DNA of 11,605 nucleotides, taken from Treponema sp. Lineage in GTDB: Bacteria; Spirochaetota; Spirochaetia; Treponematales; Treponemataceae. Of this stretch, positions 1 to 6,698 are shown piece by piece. The notes under the pieces were generated by a model. The model ran no database searches, was not told the DNA's origin, and saw nothing but the letters and a program-made list of their open reading frames with translations. The position numbers and the translations under genes were made by a program. The stretch spans positions 1 to 11,605 of the forward strand of contig JAEDCY010000060.1 in NCBI GenBank assembly GCA_016293915.1, written 5' to 3'. Numbering within the stretch: the first letter of the stretch is position 1; every line of letters starts with the position of its first letter.

Positions 1-18
1 TTGCTGTGACTTGAGCAT

Positions 19-65
19 AAAAAAAACACCACCTGAATAAATTTTACTCTATTCATATGGTGTTT
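19..65 (-). terminator. Intrinsic terminator of the glycogen operon
   Basis: The arms at 24-39 and 50-65 pair as AAACACCA + TGAATA against TATTCA + TGGTGTTT, interrupted by a 2x2 internal loop, with a 10-nt apical loop. Read on the minus strand, the hairpin is followed at once by eight T (19-26 on plus are all A). This is the standard Rho-independent layout, and it lies about 110 nt past the glgP stop codon, so it should end the glgX-glgP transcript. Confidence 0.75.
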
Positions 66-176
66 GTAAATTCAGTCTTTAACAGACTTTTTCAGTGACC
101 TCGGTATGAGCCGGGGGATGAATATAGCTGGCAGTGGTTGGCAAGCTTAGCTTGCCTATGAGCCCTTTCTTCGATT
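66..176. other. glgP 3' trailer with small hairpins and an 8-nt direct repeat
   Basis: No gene is visible here. The stretch holds a weak hairpin AGTCT/AGACT (74-78, 84-88) followed by T on the plus strand, a perfect 7-bp hairpin GGCAAGC-tta-GCTTGCC (140-156), and the word TATGAGCC twice (105-112 and 157-164). It would be transcribed as the 3' UTR of glgP before the terminator. Whether the hairpins act in mRNA stability or are repeat debris cannot be told. Confidence 0.4.
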
Positions 177-2627
177 TTAGGCTTTCACTTCAACACGGTT
201 AAGGTGCCAGATGTCGCGAACATAATCTTCGATTGTGCGGTCGCTTGAGAACTTGCCGGCGTTGGCAATGTTCTTGAGAGCCATCTTAGCCCAGCCCTTC
301 TTATCCTGATAAGCCTCGGCAATGCGCTCGCGGGCTTTGCAGTAAGAATCGAAGTCTGCCAGAACGTAGTAAACATCCGGGCGCTGACCTTCTACACCGT
401 AAATCAAAGAGTCGTGAAGCTCTTTGAAAAGCTGATGGGTTGGATCATAAGTACCGTCTACCAGCTGCTCAACAACCTTTGCGAGAGCCGGATTGCGGTC
501 AAGGTATTCCTGAGGATTGTAAGAGTGCTCTGCTTCCATCTTCTTGATTTCTTCTGTAAGAAGACCGAATACAAAGCCGTTTTCTTTTCCTGCTTCTTCG
601 AAAATCTCGATATTAGCACCGTCCATTGTTCCGAGAGTCAAAGCACCGTTGAGCATAAATTTCATGTTTGATGTACCAGAAGCCTCGAGACCTGCTGTAG
701 AAATCTGCTCAGAAACATCTGCTGCCGGGAAGATTTTTTCTGCAACAGAAACGCGGTAGTTTTCTACGAATACAACACGAATCTTTCCGCGAACGCGGCG
801 GTCGTTATTAATGCGCTCTGCAACAGTATTAATCAATTTAATGATTGACTTTGCACGGCGGTAACCAGAAGCTGCCTTTGCACCAAAGATGAAAGTGCGA
901 GCCGGTGGGTTATAACTTGGGTCATCAACCAGGCGGTTGTAAATATACATAACGTGGAGAATGTTCAAAAGCTGTCTCTTGTACTCGTGAAGGCGCTTAA
1001 CCTGAACATCAAAAATACTTTCAGGGTCAAGGAACTCGTTCTGAGCATGCTTGAGATAGTCTGCAAGAGCTATCTTGTTTTCTGTCTTAATGCGAATAAG
1101 CTCGTTGATTGATTCATCATCGTCGAGGAACTTTTCAAGCCCCTTAAGCTTTGAAAGATCCTTTTCCCAACCGTGACCAATGCGGTCTGTAATAAACTTT
1201 GAAAGCTGAGGGTTTGCGTTGAGCAGCCAGCGGCGCTGTGTAATACCGTTTGTCTTATTGTTGAACTTCTGTGGATAGAGTGCGTACCAGTCTTTAAGCT
1301 CGGCAGTCTTCAAAAGCTCTGTATGAAGTTCTGCAACACCGTTTACGCTGAAGCAGGCGTGAATTGCCATCCATGCCATGTAAACCATGTTATTATGGAT
1401 GATTGCCATGTGCTCGTGCTTGTAGTAGTCGTTAGGGAACTTTTGACGAAGCTCAATTACAAGGCGGCGGTTGATTTCCTCAACAATCTGATATACACGA
1501 GGGAGGAGTCCCTGGAAGATTTCGATTGGCCACTTCTCAAGAGCCTCAGCAAGAATTGTATGATTTGTATAAGCAAAAGTATGAGTTACTACATCCCATG
1601 CTTCATCCCAGCTTACATTGTATTCATCAATCAAAATACGCATAAGCTCAGGAATTGCAACTACCGGGTGAGTATCGTTGAGCTGAATTACGTGGAGCTC
1701 TGCAAACTTAGAGAAGTCTGTTCCGTGGTCACCAACATAGTGGCGAACAAGGTCCTGCAAAGAAGCAGAAGAGAAGAAGTACTGTTGTTTAAGGCGGAGA
1801 GCCTTTCCGCTAGGGCCGTTATCGTTAGGGTACAAAACGCGGCTGATATTTTCTGCGCTGTTCTGGCGCTCTACGGCACGGTTGTAATCCATGCTATTGA
1901 AGAGCTGAAGGTCAAAGCCGTTTGGGCTTGATGCCTGCCAGAGGCGCAAAGTATTTACAGTCTTTGTATCAAAACCGATGATTGGCATATCATAAGGAGT
2001 TGCTGTTACTTCCTCTGCATTTTCAATAAAGAAGCGAGGCTGTCCGTCCGGAGTTTTTCCGTAAGCAATGTTTCCGCCGAACTTTACAGTGACTGCAAGG
2101 TCAGAGCGCTTGATTTCCCAAGGGTCGCGGTGCTGCAGCCAGTTGTCCGGATATTCAACCTGATATCCGTCTTCAATGCGCTGCTCGAACATACCGTATT
2201 CATAGCGGATTCCGTATCCGTGTCCAGGATAGTCAAGAGTTGCAAGTGAGTCGAGGAAGCAGGCAGCGAGGCGGCCAAGACCACCGTTACCAAGACCTGC
2301 ATCCGGCTCTTCATCTTCAATCATATTGAAGTCTATATTCATTTCTTTAAGAACTTCATTTACAGATTCTTTAATGCCGCAGTTGATGAGGTTATTGCTG
2401 AGAGCGCGTCCCATCAAAAATTCAGCAGACAGATAGTAAAGCTGCTTTGTTGGCTTTTTGTCATATTCGTTACGAGTTGCCATCCAGTTAGGCATAATTA
2501 ACTCAAGGGCAGAAGCAGAAACCGCATCAAAAAGGTCGTGCTTGTTTGCCTGCGTAATATCCTTACCGTACTGACGGCGAAGTCTGGCAGAAAGATTTGC
2601 CTTAAATTGTTCCTTATCAAATTCCAT
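177..2627 (-). CDS. glgP: Glycogen/maltodextrin phosphorylase
   Basis: This 816-residue cytoplasmic GT35 enzyme removes terminal alpha-1,4 glucose units from glycogen or maltodextrin with phosphate, giving glucose-1-phosphate. The length is normal for bacterial phosphorylases (about 800-840). Visible family blocks are LYYLSAEFLMGRAL (about 63-76), GLGNGGLGRLAACF (111-124), the HRDPWE region, RLHEYKRQ, and the pyridoxal-phosphate site EASGTSNMKFMLNG, with Lys656 as the expected Schiff-base lysine. The ATG is preceded by GGAGG at 2636-2640 with 8-nt spacing. It follows the debranching gene by 18 bp on the same strand, so the two are almost certainly co-transcribed and act in sequence on the same polymer. 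Family assignment is firm; substrate preference (glycogen versus maltodextrin) is inferred from the glgX neighbour. Confidence 0.96.
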   Translation of the reverse strand: MEFDKEQFKANLSARLRRQYGKDITQANKHDLFDAVSASALELIMPNWMATRNEYDKKPTKQLYYLSAEFLMGRALSNNLINCGIKESVNEVLKEMNIDFNMIEDEEPDAGLGNGGLGRLAACFLDSLATLDYPGHGYGIRYEYGMFEQRIEDGYQVEYPDNWLQHRDPWEIKRSDLAVTVKFGGNIAYGKTPDGQPRFFIENAEEVTATPYDMPIIGFDTKTVNTLRLWQASSPNGFDLQLFNSMDYNRAVERQNSAENISRVLYPNDNGPSGKALRLKQQYFFSSASLQDLVRHYVGDHGTDFSKFAELHVIQLNDTHPVVAIPELMRILIDEYNVSWDEAWDVVTHTFAYTNHTILAEALEKWPIEIFQGLLPRVYQIVEEINRRLVIELRQKFPNDYYKHEHMAIIHNNMVYMAWMAIHACFSVNGVAELHTELLKTAELKDWYALYPQKFNNKTNGITQRRWLLNANPQLSKFITDRIGHGWEKDLSKLKGLEKFLDDDESINELIRIKTENKIALADYLKHAQNEFLDPESIFDVQVKRLHEYKRQLLNILHVMYIYNRLVDDPSYNPPARTFIFGAKAASGYRRAKSIIKLINTVAERINNDRRVRGKIRVVFVENYRVSVAEKIFPAADVSEQISTAGLEASGTSNMKFMLNGALTLGTMDGANIEIFEEAGKENGFVFGLLTEEIKKMEAEHSYNPQEYLDRNPALAKVVEQLVDGTYDPTHQLFKELHDSLIYGVEGQRPDVYYVLADFDSYCKARERIAEAYQDKKGWAKMALKNIANAGKFSSDRTIEDYVRDIWHLNRVEVKA

Positions 2628-2635
2628 AAAATAAA

Positions 2636-2640
2636 CCTCC
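2636..2640 (-). promoter_or_regulatory. Shine-Dalgarno site of glgP
   Basis: GGAGG reads on the minus strand 8 nt before the glgP ATG, inside the 18-bp gap after the glgX stop. It contrasts with the absence of any such site before glgX. Confidence 0.8.
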
Positions 2641-2645
2641 GGAAT

Positions 2646-4781
2646 TTATTTACTCATTAAAATTACGGTAGCCCCGGAAATCAGAACATAGCGTTTCTGT
2701 TCTCTAAGAAGCTCCTCATTTCCTTTTTCTAATATATCATCAGGACTTTCAAAAGCTGTGTCCGCAACGCGGTACCATTTTTTGTTTCCTGCTAATGACG
2801 GTAAAGTAATTGTAAGGTCGTACTGATCAAGATTTGTAGCAACATAAAAGTCACTGTCAATTTCAAGACCACTCAGCTTAAAGGCAAGAAAGTGATTCAT
2901 CTTTGCCCAGTCCGGAACCTTAGCATTAATATCATACCACAATATCTCCGGGATTGCATTTGTCTCGTAAGTATCGCGGAAAAAATTGATTCTGCTGAAA
3001 ATATTATGAGATTTACGAAGTTCAATCAACTGCGAAGTAAAACGAATCAGTCCCTTGTTGCGCTCGGCAAGATTCCAGTTAAACCAGCTGAGAGCTGTGT
3101 CCTGGCAGTATGCGTTGTTGTTGCCGTTCTGGGTACGGCGCATTTCATCACCACCCAGCAGCATAGGAACCCCCTGAGAAAGAAAAAGATAAACCAAAAA
3201 GTTTTTGATTGTGCGCAGACGGGCCTGTTCGATTTTTGGGTTTGTGCACTCCCCTTCAAAGCCGTTGTTGTAGCTGTAATTGTCGTCGGAACCGTCACGG
3301 TTGCATTCGCCGTTTTCCTCGTTGTGTTTGCAGTTGTAGCTTACAAGATCGTTGAGGGTAAAGCCGTCATGGGCGGTAATAAAATTTATGGAAGAAAGCG
3401 GTCCGCGTCCGTCGTGGTTATAGCAGTCGGAGCTGCCGCTTACACGGGTTGCCGCTGCCGTAGAAAGAAGCTCGTCTCCACGAAGGAAGCGGCGGATATC
3501 GTCGCGGAAGCGGCCGTTCCATTCGCTCCAGCGGTTGTTCGGGCCGCCAGGAAAACCGCCAAGCTGGTAAAGGCCGGCACAATCCCATGGCTCTGAAATA
3601 AGTTTTGTTTTCGACAAAATCGGATCGTCATTAATTGCGACAGTAAGACTCGGGAAATCATTTGGAATTGGGGCACCATTTGGAGCCCTGGTTAAGATAG
3701 AAGCAAGGTCAAAACGGAAGCCATCTACATGCATTTCCATAACCCAGTAGCGAAGGCTGTCCAGAATAAATTGAGCCGTTACAGGGTGATTACAATTCAT
3801 GCTGTTTCCGCAGCCGCTGAAGTTCATATAGTAATTTTTATCACTGGCAGGAAGTGAATAATAAACATCGTTCTGAAGACCGCGGAATTCAAAAGTGTAG
3901 CCGCGCTCATTTCCTTCTGCTGTATGATTGTAAACGACATCAAGAATAACTTCGATACCTGCCTTGTGCAGAGTTTTTACCATCTGCTTAAACTCGCGCA
4001 CAGGACCGCCCGGAGACCTGTCTGCGGCATAGCTTGTTTTTGGCGCAAAAAATCCTATAGTGCTGTAGCCCCAGTAATTTACCAGAGTTTCCCCAGTACG
4101 CGGATTCGTATTTGCATTTTCATTTTCATCAAATTCAAAAACAGGAAGAAGCTCTACGGCAGTGACACCGAGGTTGCGGAGGTATTCAGCTTTTTCTTCA
4201 AAGCCCCGATAAGTTCCGGCAATTTCCCGCGCCACTCCCGAAGTCTCCGAAGCTGTAAAGCCCTTAAGATGTGTTTCGTAAATTACAGTCTGCTCGAGCG
4301 GGCGGTTCAGAGGCTTATCGCCTTCCCAGTCAAAGCCGTCGTCATCAACAACAACGCACTTTGGAAAATCAGAAAGATCCTGAAGCTCGCCACCCATATT
4401 GCCGTCAAAGCCTTGTTTCCACTGCTTGTTGTAAGAGAGGAAAACCGAGCCCGGCGTAAAAGCCTTTGCGTAAGGGTCAAAAAGATATTTATTGGAATTG
4501 AAACGAAGTCCCTTTGGCGGAACATAAGGCCCATCCACCTTGTAAAGATAGAGAGTTCCTGCCCCAAGTCCTTCTATACATATGTGCCAGATATCACCGG
4601 TTCTGTTGGAATGAGGATCAAAATCCACCACCTTCGCCGGCTTATGATCGTATTCACTGTCAAAAAGCACAAGGCTCACTTTGGTTGCATCGCGGCTATA
4701 AATCGAAAAATTAACACCGCCCCCAGTAAGCACCGCGCCAAAGCCCATCGGCTTTCCGTTATGAACCTTTATATCAGACAT
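2646..4781 (-). CDS. glgX: Glycogen debranching enzyme, GlgX/isoamylase type (GH13)
   Basis: This 711-residue protein hydrolyses alpha-1,6 branches in glycogen, or in the limit dextrin left by phosphorylase. An N-terminal CBM48-like beta domain (about 9-100, with GVNFSIYS) is followed by the GH13 barrel. The four conserved regions are present: DVVYNH (281-286), GFRFD (354-358, nucleophile Asp358), SEPWD with acid/base Glu397, and AHD (470-472, Asp472). The length is a little above E. coli GlgX (657) and near archaeal TreX-type enzymes. The start is well bounded, since an in-frame TAA lies 12 nt before the ATG and the CBM48 fold needs the residues right after it. No SD is present and a promoter ends 9 nt upstream, so the mRNA may be leaderless. 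Isoamylase versus strict GlgX specificity is not decidable here. Confidence 0.94.
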   Translation of the reverse strand: MSDIKVHNGKPMGFGAVLTGGGVNFSIYSRDATKVSLVLFDSEYDHKPAKVVDFDPHSNRTGDIWHICIEGLGAGTLYLYKVDGPYVPPKGLRFNSNKYLFDPYAKAFTPGSVFLSYNKQWKQGFDGNMGGELQDLSDFPKCVVVDDDGFDWEGDKPLNRPLEQTVIYETHLKGFTASETSGVAREIAGTYRGFEEKAEYLRNLGVTAVELLPVFEFDENENANTNPRTGETLVNYWGYSTIGFFAPKTSYAADRSPGGPVREFKQMVKTLHKAGIEVILDVVYNHTAEGNERGYTFEFRGLQNDVYYSLPASDKNYYMNFSGCGNSMNCNHPVTAQFILDSLRYWVMEMHVDGFRFDLASILTRAPNGAPIPNDFPSLTVAINDDPILSKTKLISEPWDCAGLYQLGGFPGGPNNRWSEWNGRFRDDIRRFLRGDELLSTAAATRVSGSSDCYNHDGRGPLSSINFITAHDGFTLNDLVSYNCKHNEENGECNRDGSDDNYSYNNGFEGECTNPKIEQARLRTIKNFLVYLFLSQGVPMLLGGDEMRRTQNGNNNAYCQDTALSWFNWNLAERNKGLIRFTSQLIELRKSHNIFSRINFFRDTYETNAIPEILWYDINAKVPDWAKMNHFLAFKLSGLEIDSDFYVATNLDQYDLTITLPSLAGNKKWYRVADTAFESPDDILEKGNEELLREQKRYVLISGATVILMSK

Positions 4782-4790
4782 AGTTCTAAT

Positions 4791-4819
4791 ATTTTAACAC
4801 AGGAATGGCAGAATTTCTA
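4791..4819 (-). promoter_or_regulatory. Predicted glgX promoter (extended -10)
   Basis: On the minus strand there is TAGAAA (4814-4819) as -35, a 17-bp spacer, and TGT-TAAAAT with the -10 at 4791-4796. The -10 ends 9 nt before the glgX ATG, so the usual start point would be near 4784, leaving about 3 nt of leader. A perfect 12-bp palindrome ATTTCTAGAAAT (4813-4824) overlaps the -35 and could be an operator. Confidence 0.55.
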
Positions 4820-4877
4820 GAAATAAATTGATTAAAATGAAAATGCAGAAAACAAATAAAATATTAAGTATTATATA

Positions 4878-4903
4878 ATCAGAATTCTTTTAAGAATTCT
4901 GAT
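4878..4903. repeat. 12-bp perfect inverted repeat spanning the PIN stop codon
   Basis: ATCAGAATTCTT (4878-4889) and AAGAATTCTGAT (4892-4903) are exact reverse complements separated by two T. Each arm contains GAATTC. The hairpin covers the final PIN codons and the TGA stop. On the minus strand it is followed by T-rich but not pure T sequence, so it may be a weak terminator or 3'-end stabiliser between the PIN gene and glgX. Confidence 0.6.
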
Positions 4904-5289
4904 GGCGAAATTATTCTCACCATCGAAGACTTAAAATCATCTGTATTTCTGGTAACCAGATAATCCGCCCCAATTTGAATAGAAGATTCATGCTGTACAG
5001 CATCTTCAAAATCTTTCCATGAAGAGTTCAATGCATTTTTTATACAAGCTTCATCTATACCTGCGACAGAAACAATTTCTAACAAATCTTGTAAATGACG
5101 CTTAGTCTCTTCTTTGTTGTTTAAGCGTTTATTCAGAATATAAAAGATATCAGTAATTGAAGCAGCTGAAACATAAAAATCTATTGTTTTTGAATCTGAA
5201 AGTTCTAATACTTTTTTACTCTCTTCGTAAAAATCTGCATTTTTGAGAAGGATATCTAATATGATATTTGAATCAAGAAAAACGGTCAT
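4879..5289 (-). CDS. PIN-domain ribonuclease, VapC-like toxin
   Basis: This 136-residue single-domain PIN protein is expected to be an Mg-dependent RNase acting as the toxin of a type II toxin-antitoxin pair. The acidic residues fit the fold: Asp6 in FLDSNIILD, Asp47 in SITDI, Asp96 in DFEDA, and Asp117/118 in TRNTDDF. The GADYLVTRNTDDF ending is typical of a PIN subfamily common in anaerobes. I chose the ATG at 5287-5289. A longer form would need a TTG at 5311-5313 and would add eight residues ahead of the normal PIN start. With this ATG the gene begins one base after the stop of the antitoxin gene, so translation is probably coupled. The last codons form a large inverted repeat. The RNA target is unknown. 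Confidence 0.85.
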   Translation of the reverse strand: MTVFLDSNIILDILLKNADFYEESKKVLELSDSKTIDFYVSAASITDIFYILNKRLNNKEETKRHLQDLLEIVSVAGIDEACIKNALNSSWKDFEDAVQHESSIQIGADYLVTRNTDDFKSSMVRIISPSEFLKEF

Positions 5290-5290
5290 T

Positions 5291-5527
5291 TTATATTCCG
5301 TACTTTTCTGCAAGTCTTTCTGCGCGAATATCTTTTATTGACAGAGGCTCTGTTGAAGAAATAATTCCTGTAAGACTGTTTACGACCTCTGAAACAGAAC
5401 GCTTCTTTGCAACTTTTCGAGAAGATTTTTTGAATTGATTTATTACAAAAAGTGCATACATCTCAATATTATTCTGCAATTCCAAAGGCAAACGCTGCAC
5501 TTCTTTTTCTAATGCATTGAATGACAT
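5291..5527 (-). CDS. Antitoxin of PIN pair, DUF2281-like
   Basis: This small 78-residue protein sits directly upstream of the PIN gene, with its stop one base before the PIN ATG. The N-terminus (MSFNALEKEVQRLPLELQNN) resembles DUF2281-type antitoxins, which carry a helix with a 'LPxELQ' core. The basic middle (KKSSRKVAKKRS, about 33-44) could contact DNA or RNA. The C-terminal segment SIKDIRAERLAEKYGI is of the kind that wraps the PIN active site in such pairs. A very strong SD, GAGGAGG (5533-5539), lies 5 nt from the ATG, in keeping with an antitoxin made in excess. The antitoxin role rests on position, size and family look; no DNA-binding fold can be proven from sequence alone. Confidence 0.75.
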   Translation of the reverse strand: MSFNALEKEVQRLPLELQNNIEMYALFVINQFKKSSRKVAKKRSVSEVVNSLTGIISSTEPLSIKDIRAERLAEKYGI

Positions 5528-5547
5528 AAAAACCTCCTCTTATTTAT

Positions 5548-5556
5548 AATATAACA
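5548..5556 (-). promoter_or_regulatory. Likely extended -10 of the toxin-antitoxin operon
   Basis: TGT-TATATT reads on the minus strand with the hexamer at 5548-5553, about 20 nt before the antitoxin ATG and ahead of its SD. No convincing -35 is seen at 16-18 bp, so the call rests on the extended -10 alone. Confidence 0.4.
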
Positions 5557-5699
5557 CGGATAATTGAAAAATAGAAGATTTATTTTCATACAGTTTTCGA
5601 TGCAAATAGGAAGAAAAAAAATTGAATTTTATTAAGAGCCTGGCATTAAAGTCCAAGGCGCCTTCGAAATAACATATTATTATTTATACAAAAACACTG
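5557..5699. other. Divergent intergenic stretch between antitoxin and era
   Basis: This AT-rich sequence has no coding signal. A 10-bp palindrome AAGGCGCCTT lies at 5655-5664, and an imperfect stem GCCTGG/CCAAGGC occurs at 5638-5659. Neither is followed by a T run. No function is assigned. Confidence 0.3.
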
Positions 5700-5728
5700 T
5701 TGCGGGGAAAAAATTCTACTGTTATAAT
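5700..5728 (+). promoter_or_regulatory. Predicted era promoter, consensus extended -10
   Basis: TTGCGG (5700-5705), a 17-bp spacer, then TGT-TATAAT with the -10 at 5723-5728. The -10 is a perfect match and carries the TG extension. It ends 9 nt before the era ATG, so transcription should begin near 5735, about 3 nt upstream of the start codon. No SD fits into that space. Confidence 0.7.
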
Positions 5729-5737
5729 TACAAAAAT

Positions 5738-6667
5738 ATGAGTGATGAAATTAAATCGAACGAAAACGCACCTCTCCGCACAGCTGTTGTGGCAATCATT
5801 GGCCGCCCGTCTGCAGGTAAATCAACCTTTTTAAATACTGCCTGCCAGGAACCGGTGAGCATTGTATCTCCTATACCGCAGACAACCCGTAACGCAATTA
5901 AGGGAATTGTAAATACATCTTTTGGCCAGCTGATTTTTATTGATACCCCTGGCTATCACGATTCTGAAAAGAAATTAAACCTTCGCCTTCGCAATGTTAC
6001 AGAAAGTCAGCTGGAAGGTATTGATTGTGTTCTATATATAATTGACTCTACCCGAGCCCTTGGAGAGGAAGAAGCCCACACCGCTGCCCTGCTCAAAGAC
6101 TTGCAGGCAAAAACTGTTGTAGCAATCAACAAGTGCGACCTTCCTGCCAGCAAGCCCCTCCCTATCCGTCAGTTTATAAGCGAGCAGTTGCCTCAGGTTC
6201 CTGACGTCCGTATTCTGGAAATGTCTGCCGAAAAAGACACCGGCATAAACGAAGTTCTCAAAGCTCTTTATGATATTTCGCCGGAAGGAGAGCCTGTTTA
6301 CGACGAAGAGCTTTACACAGACCAGGATCTTACATTCCGCGTTTGCGAGGTAATCCGTGGAGAAGCAATCAACCGACTGCAGGACGAAATTCCCCACGCA
6401 GTTTATGTTGAGGTTGCAGATGTTGAACACCGCAACGAGGGCAAAAAACTCTGGATTCGTGCCTTCCTTTGTGTTGAGCGCGAAAGCCAGAAGGGAATTG
6501 TAATCGGTAAGGGTGCTTCAAAAATTAAGGAAATCAGAACAGCTGCAGTACGCAAGCTTTCAGAAATATATATTCAAAAAATAGACCTGGATTTGCAGGT
6601 TAAAGTTGATAAGAACTGGCGTCAGAGGGATTACACTCTCAACCGCCTGATTCCTTCGCAAAAGTAA
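5738..6667 (+). CDS. era: GTPase Era, 16S rRNA/30S assembly factor
   Basis: This 309-residue, two-domain GTPase binds 16S rRNA near its 3' end and helps mature the 30S subunit. The G domain shows G1 GRPSAGKS (22-29), the G2 region PQTTR (47-51), G3 DTPG (69-72), G4 NKCD (131-134) and G5 SAE (163-165). The C-terminal type-II KH domain covers about 200-300, with VIGKGASKIK around 255-264. Two deviations are visible: the usual GRPNVGKS is GRPSAGKS, and the KH GXXG loop reads GKGA. The ATG is the only sensible start before the G1 loop. There is no SD, and the promoter lies 9 nt away, so the mRNA appears leaderless. An HD-GYP gene follows after 31 bp and is probably co-transcribed. Confidence 0.95.
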   Translation: MSDEIKSNENAPLRTAVVAIIGRPSAGKSTFLNTACQEPVSIVSPIPQTTRNAIKGIVNTSFGQLIFIDTPGYHDSEKKLNLRLRNVTESQLEGIDCVLYIIDSTRALGEEEAHTAALLKDLQAKTVVAINKCDLPASKPLPIRQFISEQLPQVPDVRILEMSAEKDTGINEVLKALYDISPEGEPVYDEELYTDQDLTFRVCEVIRGEAINRLQDEIPHAVYVEVADVEHRNEGKKLWIRAFLCVERESQKGIVIGKGASKIKEIRTAAVRKLSEIYIQKIDLDLQVKVDKNWRQRDYTLNRLIPSQK

Positions 6668-6698
6668 CGAAAGAGAGGAGCTTTATAGATAATTTAAT

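Noticed and set aside
3924..4820. 298-codon plus-strand open frame opposite glgX
   Set aside because: It runs antisense to an intact, motif-complete GH13 gene and its translation shows no domain or start signal; it is a shadow of the glgX codon pattern. The same applies to 2892-3596 and 1323-1931.
5290..5313. Eight-residue N-terminal extension of the PIN protein from a TTG
   Set aside because: PIN proteins begin a few residues before the first Asp, the ATG at 5287-5289 fits, and the TTG would force a 23-nt overlap with the antitoxin gene without a better SD.
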